A DNA stretch of 14,535 nt from JAEYZS01 sp031374125 (GTDB lineage: Bacteria > Bdellovibrionota > Bdellovibrionia > Bdellovibrionales > JAEYZS01), in assembly GCA_031374125.1 (NCBI GenBank), contig JANMFM010000157.1, positions 1 through 14,535 on the forward strand. The letters run 5' to 3'. The notes under the pieces are model-generated. The model had not been told where the DNA came from, ran no database searches, and worked only from the letters and a program-made list of their open reading frames with translations. Each line of letters opens with the position of its first letter. Position 1 is the first letter of the stretch. Of this stretch, positions 6,097 through 14,125 are shown one piece after another. Both the position numbers and the translations under genes were made by a program.

Positions 6097-6558
6097 ATGA
6101 AGACATTCGTTTTTGGTTTATTCTTATCTGTACTGTTCTCACTTCAGGTTCTTTCTTATCCCGTGATGCCGAATCCACACTGGGCGGAAGGCTCTCTCTG
6201 CAATCGACAAAATCCAGATTATTCCGTAGATCGCTACAAAGAAAAAATCCCCTACTGCGAACGAAATGTTTCAAGTTCGACAAAGAAATCCCTCTACGAA
6301 CTCTACAATATTCCAGAAAAATGCCGCAATAAATACACTATCGATCATATCATTCCACTTTCAATCGGTGGTGATAACTCTCCAGAAAATTTATGGCCTG
6401 AACATGAAAAAGTAAAGGCCACACGACCTCAATTAGAGATGGATCTTTATTTAGAACTCAAAGCCGGTAGACTAAAACAAAAGCAAGCGGTGCAGATTAT
6501 ATTGCGCGAGAAGTACAAAGACTCCGCAATCCGCTCTATTGATTCAAATTGCAATTAA
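6097..6558 (+). CDS. Exported HNH-type nuclease
   Basis: A 153-aa protein with an N-terminal signal peptide (hydrophobic residues 3-18, cleavage plausible near LSYP) and a compact HNH/beta-beta-alpha-metal core. The core has IDHIIPLSIGGDN (D83, H84), N98 in SPENLW and H103 in WPEHE, followed by a helix. This is the arrangement of small metal-dependent DNA-cutting enzymes. Four cysteines (C35, C54, C76 and one next to the C-terminus) suit two disulfides in an oxidising compartment. The start at 6097 follows GGGGG; a GTG five codons earlier is less likely since it would lie inside the hairpin. The signal peptide argues against a homing endonuclease or restriction enzyme and for periplasmic or extracellular DNA degradation. 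In a predatory bacterium prey DNA would be the obvious substrate, which is inference. It stands alone, with about 200 bp before the next gene. Confidence 0.82.
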   Translation: MKTFVFGLFLSVLFSLQVLSYPVMPNPHWAEGSLCNRQNPDYSVDRYKEKIPYCERNVSSSTKKSLYELYNIPEKCRNKYTIDHIIPLSIGGDNSPENLWPEHEKVKATRPQLEMDLYLELKAGRLKQKQAVQIILREKYKDSAIRSIDSNCN

Positions 6559-6722
6559 CCTAATTTTTTAATTTTTTGCTCAAGAGCCTCAATACATACC
6601 TATGGGTAGCTAAAAAATTACATTTATTGGCACTGACTTTGCATTTCTTTTGAGGATTAGATCTGGAAGAGACTATACGTAGTTTTAAATTGTGCTTCGT
6701 AAACAATTTTTTCAAAAACGAC

Positions 6723-6728
6723 TATAAT
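6723..6728 (+). promoter_or_regulatory. Consensus -10 element upstream of the beta-propeller gene
   Basis: TATAAT lies 39 nt before the GTG start at 6768, giving a short leader of about 33 nt. No good -35 is found at 16-18 bp, so an activator may be needed or the match may be chance. Confidence 0.35.
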
Positions 6729-6767
6729 ATAAACAGCTCTTTCATTAGAAATTTTAAAAGGAGAGTT

Positions 6768-8096
6768 GTGAAATCACTTCTATTTATCTTAACTTTATTC
6801 TCTATACCTTCCTATGCTCAAGTGAACTGTGCTGGTTTATTCTCTACCACCGTAACAAAATATGATTTCGGCGCACAAGTACAACACAAGGTGATTTCTT
6901 CGCCCTCAAATAAAATAACAATTGAATTTACTGCGGGAAAAAAGCACGGAGACGATGTTGAGATGACCATTACAAATAGCAGTACTGGAGACTCAATCAT
7001 TAGAAAAGTTTCTGAGTTGGTTGACGACGTTAATGTTGGCTTAAACATACCAAGTAAATTAACCGCGGCATTTCTAGACCCGGTATTGGAAGTCAGCCCT
7101 GTCGATAAGATAATTTGGTCTCCAGGTGAAAGGTACTTTGTCCTCCGTGTAGGTCGTCATAGATTTGCAATTGATTCGCACACTGGTAAGGCGAAAAATT
7201 TTATTGTGAGCTTTTTATCTGAGCGCTATGCAATTATCCCGCAATCTTTTTCTCAAAATTACTTTCCTGATTTTGGTAGTCCGTCACGTGGTTTCGAAGT
7301 GATAGACATGATGACCGGCGAGAGTATTTATAACTCCGTGGCTGCAAGAAACAATGTAGGAAAAGCCAAGGAAACACTCCATCGTATATTTCCAAGCAGT
7401 AAAAGAGAACATGACAAAAGATTTATGTTTTCAAATGTCGGACGTCACTATTTTCATGAATTGGATTTCGGGATAAGTCTTGGAAATTCTCATAAACGTA
7501 CTATAAATGTGGATACAAAGCTTAGCTTTAATCCGAACGGAAAATTTTTAATTGAAAATTTAGCATATGGGAATTTAGAGATCATAAAGTTCACGAGCCC
7601 CATAATTGCTCCAGAAACTGTAAAAATGAATTTGCGTCCGTTACTTGGATTAGAAGATGTTTTTAGAGACGGCGCTGAAAACTTAAGACAAGAGTATTTT
7701 AGTGATTATGATGTTGCTCCGCCGAGAAGCGATTATGAGAAAGGACACGTTGGTCGAGTCTTTATGGTGCCATCACCTAAGTCGTCTAAGTTTTATGCCC
7801 TCGCGACGATCATTGCAAAACCTGTTCAGCCTCCAGGCAGAATGAACCCGATGTATTATCGAGCGATGCGATTTGTTTTAGTTGAAATTGATCCTGCCAC
7901 CAACAGCGCTAAAGTCGTTTGGAAGTATGATCAACCAGCGAATGGCTATAATGATTTGGCTTCTCATGACAAGAGCCCAACGGGGCCTCAGTATAGACTT
8001 GCTTATGCTGTGGAAAGAAACGGACAAATTGAAATTATAGCCGAAAACAGCGGAAATAATGTAGGCGAAATTTTATTCTCGATGGACGCCAAATAA
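6768..8096 (+). CDS. Secreted beta-propeller-like protein of unknown function
   Basis: A 442-aa exported protein with a GTG start chosen because AAAAGGAGAG sits immediately upstream at good spacing; a TTG 26 codons earlier lacks such a site. The signal peptide is short and hydrophobic and ends SYA|Q; the mature protein begins QVNCAGLF. I do not recognise a family. Two segments, WSPGERYFVLR and FNPNGKFLIE, resemble the strand-turn motif of WD40/TolB-type propeller blades. Further short strand-rich segments (GFEVIDMMTGES, LVEIDPATNSAKVVW, RNGQIEIIAEN) fit a beta-propeller. A propeller would suggest binding of a partner rather than catalysis. The next ORF encodes a short exported peptide with the same NC[AS]xLF mature start, after a 45-bp gap, so the genes may form one operon with the transglutaminase. 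Confidence 0.72.
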   Translation: MKSLLFILTLFSIPSYAQVNCAGLFSTTVTKYDFGAQVQHKVISSPSNKITIEFTAGKKHGDDVEMTITNSSTGDSIIRKVSELVDDVNVGLNIPSKLTAAFLDPVLEVSPVDKIIWSPGERYFVLRVGRHRFAIDSHTGKAKNFIVSFLSERYAIIPQSFSQNYFPDFGSPSRGFEVIDMMTGESIYNSVAARNNVGKAKETLHRIFPSSKREHDKRFMFSNVGRHYFHELDFGISLGNSHKRTINVDTKLSFNPNGKFLIENLAYGNLEIIKFTSPIIAPETVKMNLRPLLGLEDVFRDGAENLRQEYFSDYDVAPPRSDYEKGHVGRVFMVPSPKSSKFYALATIIAKPVQPPGRMNPMYYRAMRFVLVEIDPATNSAKVVWKYDQPANGYNDLASHDKSPTGPQYRLAYAVERNGQIEIIAENSGNNVGEILFSMDAK

Positions 8097-8141
8097 GTTT
8101 TTTAGTGTTCCAGCTGGTATCAAATCTGCATTTTAATTGAT

Positions 8142-8327
8142 ATGGCAATTATGGGTACACTTAAAAGCAATACATTGATTTTGATGGCGTTAATTTGTGT
8201 AGGTACTTTACAGGTACCGACCAATTTCGCCTATGCCCTTAATTGCTCTGCCCTTTTTCAATCTTTAGACAATAAAACTGTTTTAGATAATGCTTATAAT
8301 TTCTTTCCAGCGGAGTACTTTGTATGA
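8142..8327 (+). CDS. Short exported peptide coupled to the transglutaminase-like gene
   Basis: A 61-aa ORF whose first half is a signal peptide ending FAYA and whose mature part begins LNCSALF, resembling the QVNCAGLF mature start of the preceding protein. The remaining 25 residues have no known motif. The stop overlaps the ATG of the next gene (ATGA), so translation of the two is linked. The ribosome binding site is weak; the ATG at 8151 is an alternative start. It may be a genuine small secreted protein, a leader that governs the downstream gene, or the surviving N-terminus of a decayed paralogue of the upstream protein. I cannot decide between these. Confidence 0.5.
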   Translation: MAIMGTLKSNTLILMALICVGTLQVPTNFAYALNCSALFQSLDNKTVLDNAYNFFPAEYFV

Positions 8328-9499
8328 AGCAAATTTTATTATTAATTATTTTTCAATTTCTCTGTATCCATACTGCCCTTGCCCAGTTCACCGCCGGAGA
8401 TGCAAAGAAAGCTTCTGGTTTTGAATTGAGTCTGCAAGCAGCAAAAGCAGTTTCTCATTTAGCTTCAGCATGCGGATCAAAAGTCTCTAATTACATAGTT
8501 AAATCCATTCAAGAAGGCATTTCATTTTCTGAAATTCAAATAGAACTGAGCAAATTAACCCAGTCCGCAGATTGTCTTAAAGCGTTCAGGAAATTTCAAA
8601 TTATTCAAAATGAACTTTATTATAGAGGTAATAAAAATTTAATTACGACTCAGCAAAAATCTCTACGCTTTGCCGATCACTCTATTATGAAAATAAACAC
8701 CGCATCAACAAATGCACAAAATCTAGATAAATATTCTATTCAAGTACTGGGTAAGGAATTAAACTCTTTGGCTCTAACAGGCGTAATACCACCCAATGTC
8801 AAAAAAGCTTATTTGAAGATATCTCATGAAAATTCAAAAGAAGGTATTTTTCAGTCTGTAAAATTGGATCTTACCGGAAGATGGACTGAACGTGTTTTTT
8901 TCAGAGAAGGTCCTGGCGATTATAAAATATCGTTTCTAGCAAAGACTTCTTCTGGGAGTGAAAAATCAGACAACTACATTGTGTATGACGATTTAGAGGT
9001 TCAATCTGAACTCACGCTCAATCCAGATTTAATGCCCAGTCATCACGTTGAAAGTGATTCAAAAATAATTATTAATTTAGCAGCTGAAATCACTAAAAAT
9101 AAAGTCACAACTCTAGACAAAGCCAAAGCTTTGAATGACTGGATAAAAAATAATATTTCATATGACTACTTGTCTTTAGAAAAATCTTCAACCGGATTGA
9201 GTTATGAGGATATTCACTCTAGAGATTTTTCGGCGATATACACTTTGCAACGCAAAATGGATCTCTGCATCGGTTTTGCAGCTCTATATGCGGCGCTCTT
9301 AAGAGCATCCAATATCCCGGCCAAAATTATAGTTGGCCAAACTACGATTGGATTCCACGCCTGGAATGAAGTTTTAATAGATGAAAAGTGGATATTGACC
9401 GATGTCACCATGGAACATACTACCGGCAAGGATTATTTCAATGCACAGCCAGAGTTTTTTAGCCAAGAACACCAGACTTCAGTAAGAACTCTTTACTGA
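8324..9499 (+). CDS. Exported transglutaminase-like cysteine protein
   Basis: A 391-aa protein with a signal peptide ending TALA|Q and a C-terminal transglutaminase-like core. The catalytic triad is visible: C315 in MDLCIGFAALYAALLR, H345 in FHAWNEV and D360 in LTDVTME. The preceding ALNDWIKNNISYD helix is typical of this superfamily. In bacteria such domains act as proteases or amide-forming or -breaking enzymes on proteins or peptidoglycan; which applies here is unknown. Residues 20-150 are helical without a recognised domain, and 150-230 look beta-rich (GDYKISFLAKT, YIVYDDLEV), perhaps an Ig-like domain ahead of the catalytic part. GGAG precedes the ATG, which overlaps the stop of the 61-aa ORF. 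It converges on ftsI with a 14-bp gap and no evident terminator. Confidence 0.85.
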   Translation: MKQILLLIIFQFLCIHTALAQFTAGDAKKASGFELSLQAAKAVSHLASACGSKVSNYIVKSIQEGISFSEIQIELSKLTQSADCLKAFRKFQIIQNELYYRGNKNLITTQQKSLRFADHSIMKINTASTNAQNLDKYSIQVLGKELNSLALTGVIPPNVKKAYLKISHENSKEGIFQSVKLDLTGRWTERVFFREGPGDYKISFLAKTSSGSEKSDNYIVYDDLEVQSELTLNPDLMPSHHVESDSKIIINLAAEITKNKVTTLDKAKALNDWIKNNISYDYLSLEKSSTGLSYEDIHSRDFSAIYTLQRKMDLCIGFAALYAALLRASNIPAKIIVGQTTIGFHAWNEVLIDEKWILTDVTMEHTTGKDYFNAQPEFFSQEHQTSVRTLY

Positions 9500-9513
9500 T
9501 AATGACTTTATAC

Positions 9514-11466
9514 TTAACGGAAATAGACCTTGATAATTTTTGAATCGTCTTTGGATTCAGAAGTAACTTTGTAGCTTTCGCCGCTTCCATAGATTTTTAC
9601 TTTTGCGTTTTTTTGGTCTCTTGTTTTTTCCATGACTTCGCGAACAGTTAAGCCAACTAAACGATCTTCATCCGTTTGTGGAATGTCTTTGTTCACTTCA
9701 CGTGCCAATTTCATCACGATGTCTTTGGCTTTTTTCTCTAGTTTTGTTTGATTACCAATAACATTTTCTTCCGTGAGAAGAATTGGACTGATACCTGACC
9801 TTCTCATGGCGAAGCTTGCTACTTTTGCAAATACTGGAGCGGCTACTTCTGATCCGTAATATTTTTTCTTAGGATTATCGACCGCTACGTAAATCACATA
9901 CTTTGGGTCATTTGCCGGAATAATTCCCGCAAAAGAGGAAATGTATGCACCTTTCATGTAACCGCCTTTTTCAGAATCTACTTTTTGAGCAGTTCCTGTT
10001 TTACCCGCGACAGGAAAACCAGGGACTCTTGCATTCACGCCAGTTCCCTCGTCCTGAGTTACACCCATGAGCATAAGTAGCATTGTCTTTGCCTGCTCTT
10101 CTGAAAGTACTCTTCTGATTTTTCGGGCCTCAAAAGTTTCTTTGTCGTCAGTCATTGGATCCGTGATGGATTTTACCAATAATGGCTCTTTTAAAACTCC
10201 ACCGTTAGCCAGTGCTGTGTAAGCATTTGTAATTTGCAATGCGCTCACAGCAATACCGTGACCAAAAGAAATATTTGCTAGACTCACCTCACTCCATGGA
10301 GTTGGTGGAATGATCCCTCTCGAATCACCACCTAAAGTGATTCCAGTTTTTTGTCCGAATCCGAAATCATCTAGGATTTCTTTTGTCTTCTTTGCTCCTA
10401 GTTGGAAACCAATTTTAACCATACCTATGTTTGAAGATTTGGCTAAAATTTCACTCACCGTTAGCCACTCCCATTTGTGCTCCTGGGTTGCTTCCTTAAT
10501 CACTCTGTCTGCCACTTTCATCAGACCCTTTTCACAATAGTATTTTGTATTCGGCTCTAACAGTCCCGCTCTAAGAGCACCTGCCGCCACAAAAGATTTC
10601 AGTGTACTTCCCGTCTCAAAAGGATCAGTTACAACTCTATTCTTTCTAGAATTTGGATCTGCCTCTAAAGCCTCATTGGGATTGAAGTCAGGATAAGACG
10701 ACATAGCTACAATCTCATTCGTTTGTGCATCCATCACAACACCCACAGAAGTATCAGCCTCATTCTCAACAAGTGATTTTTTTAGTTCTTGTTCAAGAAC
10801 ATATTGAAGTTCACTATCAATTGTTAATTCAATGGTCGATCCATCGGGTTGATCATTAAATAATTTTCCATTGGCAAGCAGCGGTCTTCCTCTGGCGTCT
10901 CTTTGAATTAGCATTTTTCTTTGTGAGCCTGAAAGCTCCTCATTGAATTTTCCCTCTAACCCACCAAGACCTTGTCCTTCTTGACCAACAAACCCTAATG
11001 TTTGAGAAAGCAAATTGTGATTCGGATAAATCCTCTTTGATTCTTCCACAAAACCCAAGCCTTTAATGTTGAGCTTGGCAATCTTATCTCTTTTTTCTTT
11101 TGTCATCTGTCGATCAAGCCACACAAATCTTTTGTTTTTATCGGAGATCTGTTTATAAACCGCATTTCCCGATCTTCCCAAATGCCAACCGAGCTTAATG
11201 GCCGCTTGCTTGGGTTTCGCAACAATGGATGGATCCGCAAAGAGCGAGTAAGCGGTAATGGATGAGGCCAATTCCTTTTTGTTACGATCTAAAATGATTC
11301 CGCGCGTAGGCTGTAGAGTGATCACGCGCTTAAATTGTCTTTCTTGAAAGGCTTTAAGTCTTTCATTGGGAATGATTTGAATATAAAAAGCTCTCAAGAC
11401 TAAAACTGAAAACAAAGTGAATAATAAACTAACAACTATGTAGAAGCGAATCTGGCTGAATTTCAT
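9514..11466 (-). CDS. ftsI: Division-specific peptidoglycan transpeptidase FtsI (PBP3) with PASTA segment
   Basis: FtsI cross-links septal peptidoglycan together with the glycosyltransferase FtsW. This 650-aa protein has a short cytoplasmic start, one membrane helix (about 8-27), then the periplasmic dimerisation domain starting at RGIILDRN. The transpeptidase domain has all three motifs: S287-T-L-K290, S344-S-N346 and K489-T-G. After it, about residues 590-650 form a PASTA-like domain (VGLTVREVMEK), which E. coli FtsI (588 aa) lacks. The ATG at 11466 has only a weak ribosome binding site, but no other start fits the membrane helix. It is normally directly after ftsL. Here ftsL lies 2.7 kb upstream, and murE does not follow, so ftsI seems to be a single-gene unit with its own promoter in 11467-11690. 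Confidence 0.95.
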   Translation of the reverse strand: MKFSQIRFYIVVSLLFTLFSVLVLRAFYIQIIPNERLKAFQERQFKRVITLQPTRGIILDRNKKELASSITAYSLFADPSIVAKPKQAAIKLGWHLGRSGNAVYKQISDKNKRFVWLDRQMTKEKRDKIAKLNIKGLGFVEESKRIYPNHNLLSQTLGFVGQEGQGLGGLEGKFNEELSGSQRKMLIQRDARGRPLLANGKLFNDQPDGSTIELTIDSELQYVLEQELKKSLVENEADTSVGVVMDAQTNEIVAMSSYPDFNPNEALEADPNSRKNRVVTDPFETGSTLKSFVAAGALRAGLLEPNTKYYCEKGLMKVADRVIKEATQEHKWEWLTVSEILAKSSNIGMVKIGFQLGAKKTKEILDDFGFGQKTGITLGGDSRGIIPPTPWSEVSLANISFGHGIAVSALQITNAYTALANGGVLKEPLLVKSITDPMTDDKETFEARKIRRVLSEEQAKTMLLMLMGVTQDEGTGVNARVPGFPVAGKTGTAQKVDSEKGGYMKGAYISSFAGIIPANDPKYVIYVAVDNPKKKYYGSEVAAPVFAKVASFAMRRSGISPILLTEENVIGNQTKLEKKAKDIVMKLAREVNKDIPQTDEDRLVGLTVREVMEKTRDQKNAKVKIYGSGESYKVTSESKDDSKIIKVYFR

Positions 11467-11493
11467 TACTTTATTCTATTTCGACTCAAAGGT

Positions 11494-11509
11494 TTTAGGT
11501 AGACCTAAA
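11494..11509. repeat. Inverted repeat upstream of ftsI
   Basis: TTTAGGT (11494-11500) and ACCTAAA (11503-11509) are perfect complements with a 2-bp spacer, 28 bp from the ftsI start codon and 180 bp from the divergent deiminase gene. The geometry fits a dimeric regulator site better than an RNA hairpin. No regulator is identified. Confidence 0.35.
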
Positions 11510-11578
11510 CATAGGGTCCAAGAGTGAACCTAGACCTTGATCCAATGCAAAATCGAACTTCTGCGCCTTGAAATTTCT

Positions 11579-11670
11579 TCCTTTGATTGGGCAAAGGATC
11601 AGCGCAACTTATTCATTGAATCATTTTAAACTGCCCAAATTACCCATGCTCTCCGAAGATCAACGGATCT
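11579..11670 (+). other. Two short hairpins in the leader of the deiminase gene
   Basis: TCCTTTG-ATTGGG-CAAAGGA (11579-11598) is a perfect 7-bp stem, and AGATC-AACG-GATCT (11657-11670) a 5-bp stem, the second ending shortly before the GAGAGGA ribosome binding site of the deiminase gene at 11691. They may be leader structures or chance. Confidence 0.3.
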
Positions 11671-11690
11671 GAAATTGGGAGAGGAAAGTC

Positions 11691-12800
11691 ATGATTCAAT
11701 TTATATTTGTATTTCTGATGAGTTCAATTTTGAACACCCAGAGTTACGCTCAAGAAATGTTAAAGGGACCTACCCCGGAACAAGAAATTAAAATCCAAGA
11801 GCACAATCAATACGTCAATAGATTACGTAACATCCAAAAAAACTTTTCCCTTCGAGAGCACAAATTTAGAAACTCAAAAAGTGCAGAGTTTAGGCCTTTC
11901 GCGGAATATGAAAAAAACGGTTACGTTATCTTCAGTTCGCTGACACTGTTTGACTCTTTAGCTATTAAGCAGACCATCGCTAAAAACTTGCCTCAAGACG
12001 TAATTCTTATTGTCTATGTGCGATCTAGCGATGAAAAAGAATCCGCGCTACTTAATTTTGGTTCAATCATCTCTCCGGAGCGTTTGAAAATCGTGCAAAT
12101 TCAATCCTCCGACGGAAATCCATTCTGGGCACGTGATGCTATTCCCGTACCTGGTGTTTCGACTTCAAGTACTTCCGAAAACCAAACCCAATTCCGATTG
12201 ACCGATGCGAAATATTTCAGCAAGTTTGAACCCGATCAATTTTTTGCCGATCTATTTGGAGTAGAATTGGTTTCCCACCAATTTTATTTTGAAGGCGGAA
12301 ACTTTATGCCTAATGCTCTCGGAGAGTGTATCACGATCAACAAAGGAACATTATCCTCCATAATTGATGATGATACTCTCAAAAGTCATTACGGTTGTAA
12401 AAGAATAATTCGACTCCCGCACGCCAAAGGCATTGGACATATTGATGAAGTCGTCAAATTCATCGCGGATAAAGTCGTGATCACAGATACGCTTGAATAT
12501 AAAAATACTTTAGAAAATGCAGGCTTTGAAGTGCACATGATGCCAAAAGCAACACCCAATACATATCAAACCTACATGAATTCCCTATTGATTAACGGTA
12601 CATTGTTTCTACCGATTTTTGGCCTGCCCACTGATCAAGAAGCAATTACGATTTACGAATCTTTTGGCTTAAAAGTCATACCAATCGATTCTGTGAACTT
12701 AGCGAAAGGCCAAGGCTCTATTCATTGCATCACCATGAATTATCCGCCTATGCCACTTCAGAGTGTGACATTGGCCTTAAAAGCCAACGAACTCCATTAA
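11691..12800 (+). CDS. Exported agmatine deiminase / peptidyl-arginine deiminase-like enzyme
   Basis: A 369-aa member of the guanidino-group-modifying superfamily (PAD_porph/agmatine deiminase type), which hydrolyses a guanidinium group to a ureido group and ammonia. Active-site residues are all present: FWARD (R148, D149), FEGGNF (E201 to N204), the catalytic histidine in GIGHIDEV (H250) and the nucleophile C346 in GSIHCITMNYPP. A signal peptide (hydrophobic residues 3-13, cleavage SYA|Q) is followed by about 70 helical residues before the catalytic fold. Classical agmatine deiminases are cytosolic, so export points to an external substrate: free agmatine, or arginine side chains as with the Porphyromonas enzyme. 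AGAGGA precedes the ATG. It sits on the opposite strand between ftsL and ftsI and stops 4 bp from the convergent kinase. Confidence 0.85.
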   Translation: MIQFIFVFLMSSILNTQSYAQEMLKGPTPEQEIKIQEHNQYVNRLRNIQKNFSLREHKFRNSKSAEFRPFAEYEKNGYVIFSSLTLFDSLAIKQTIAKNLPQDVILIVYVRSSDEKESALLNFGSIISPERLKIVQIQSSDGNPFWARDAIPVPGVSTSSTSENQTQFRLTDAKYFSKFEPDQFFADLFGVELVSHQFYFEGGNFMPNALGECITINKGTLSSIIDDDTLKSHYGCKRIIRLPHAKGIGHIDEVVKFIADKVVITDTLEYKNTLENAGFEVHMMPKATPNTYQTYMNSLLINGTLFLPIFGLPTDQEAITIYESFGLKVIPIDSVNLAKGQGSIHCITMNYPPMPLQSVTLALKANELH

Positions 12801-12804
12801 GAAT

Positions 12805-13977
12805 TTAAATTAAAATGCGGTTCGCCGGAAACTCCGCGGAAACGGTTGTTCCTCTTCCTTTTTCACTTTGAATCTTGAGAACTCCACCATGAAGCTTCAT
12901 CACTTGATTGCAGAATGGCACTCCTAAGCCCAAGCCCGTATCCTTGTCATTTGGAGTTCGGATATTTTGACCAAAAGGCTCGAGCGCAACACTCACTTCC
13001 TTTTCCGTCATGCCGATGCCTTTATCTATCACATTGAAGATAAGATTTTTTTTGTCATCCACCGTACAGTGAATACGAATGGGTTCGTGGGAAAACTTCA
13101 AAGAATTGACAATCAAATTGATTAAAACCTCCATTACTAAATTCTTATCGCATTTTAAAGTTTCCTTAGCTGCAAGTTTACATATTTCCACTTGAATCGA
13201 TCGATTGGGGTACATGGGCTGAATAAGATTAAGAGACAACTGAATCAGCTTTGCCGGCGCCACACGCTCTTCTTGTAACGTTAACGTCCCCGATTCGATC
13301 TTTGCCATATTAAGAATTCTAAACACTATGCTCTTAAGATGGCTTGCACCCTCAACTATATTTTCAATCATTCCGGCATAGCCTTCTAAATGCTCGTTTT
13401 TGGCAATTTCTTCTTTTAATAGTTCAGAAAACCCGATGATGGAATTAAGAGGACTTTTCAATTCGTGATTGAGATTTGCCAGGAAGAACATTTTTCTTTG
13501 GCTATTTTCAAAAGTTTCTGTTTTCTCTCTTTGAAGAGTCAATTCCTTTTGCTTCCATACAGTCACATCATGATGAGTTATGATAAATCCATCAAGCACA
13601 TCTTTCGTTTGAACAGGATGCATATGACTAAGAAACCATTTTTCATGAATTGGAAATTCTAAAAATTTAGGCTTAAGATTTCCAGATATAGCTTTCTTTA
13701 ATATTTGTTCTATTTTTTCTTTAACCGATGGGAGATAGATCTTTCTTTTTTGATAGGATTCTAATAGTCCAAAATAATCTTCATTGGCGTAATCTTGGTT
13801 ACCATTAACACCGAACATTTCTTTCCAAGATTCATTATAACGCCTGACTTTGCCCTTCTTGTCCAAAACCACAATGGGCAAGGTAAGATTGTTCATTACA
13901 AAATTCAGATCATCCACGAGAATGGATTTCTTCTTTGAAGCTTTCTTTTTGGACTGTGCGATTTTCTTTTTAGCCAT
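12805..13977 (-). CDS. Soluble PAS-domain sensor histidine kinase
   Basis: A 390-aa histidine kinase without membrane helices, hence cytosolic. The first 20 residues are a Lys/Ser-rich tail (MAKKKIAQSKKKASKKK). A PAS domain follows (about 22-140: LPIVVLDKKGKVRRYN). Next is the dimerisation/phosphorylation helix with H171 in LNHELKSPLNSIIGFSELL. The ATPase domain has the N box (INLIVNSLKFS), G1 (DKGIGM) and GLGLGVPFCNQVMKLHGG. The catalytic residues look intact. No response regulator gene lies nearby, so it is an orphan in this window. The ATG at 13977 is preferred over an upstream TTG because it leaves a 22-nt leader behind a plausible promoter. It follows ftsL on the same strand after 148 bp and may sense a cytosolic cue through PAS; the ligand is unknown. 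Confidence 0.9.
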   Translation of the reverse strand: MAKKKIAQSKKKASKKKSILVDDLNFVMNNLTLPIVVLDKKGKVRRYNESWKEMFGVNGNQDYANEDYFGLLESYQKRKIYLPSVKEKIEQILKKAISGNLKPKFLEFPIHEKWFLSHMHPVQTKDVLDGFIITHHDVTVWKQKELTLQREKTETFENSQRKMFFLANLNHELKSPLNSIIGFSELLKEEIAKNEHLEGYAGMIENIVEGASHLKSIVFRILNMAKIESGTLTLQEERVAPAKLIQLSLNLIQPMYPNRSIQVEICKLAAKETLKCDKNLVMEVLINLIVNSLKFSHEPIRIHCTVDDKKNLIFNVIDKGIGMTEKEVSVALEPFGQNIRTPNDKDTGLGLGVPFCNQVMKLHGGVLKIQSEKGRGTTVSAEFPANRILI

Positions 13978-14005
13978 AGATTTTAATATTTTGCCTATGA
14001 AGACT

Positions 14006-14033
14006 ATATTAAACAAATCGTGTTGTATGTTAA
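14006..14033 (-). promoter_or_regulatory. Candidate promoter for the histidine kinase gene
   Basis: Read on the minus strand, TTAACA (14028-14033), 16 nt, TAATAT (14006-14011) is a fair sigma-70-type match. It would start transcription about 22 nt before the kinase ATG at 13977, making the kinase independent of ftsL. Confidence 0.35.
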
Positions 14034-14125
14034 GCAATTATTAAGCGCATTGTAAAAAATCAAGGCCTTTGAAGAGACAATTATTCAAAATCCTAGACTT
14101 TGGGCAAACGGAATGGATTTAAGAA

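Noticed and set aside
6054..6332. Overlapping frame on the same strand across the nuclease start.
   Set aside because: It lacks a ribosome binding site and family features; the signal peptide and HNH motif are in the other frame.
6097..6558. HNH protein as a homing endonuclease or mobile-element nuclease.
   Set aside because: It has a clear signal peptide, cysteines fit for disulfides, and no intron, IS ends or phage genes nearby.
6559..6600. T-rich stretch after the nuclease gene as an intrinsic terminator.
   Set aside because: No GC-containing stem precedes the T runs.
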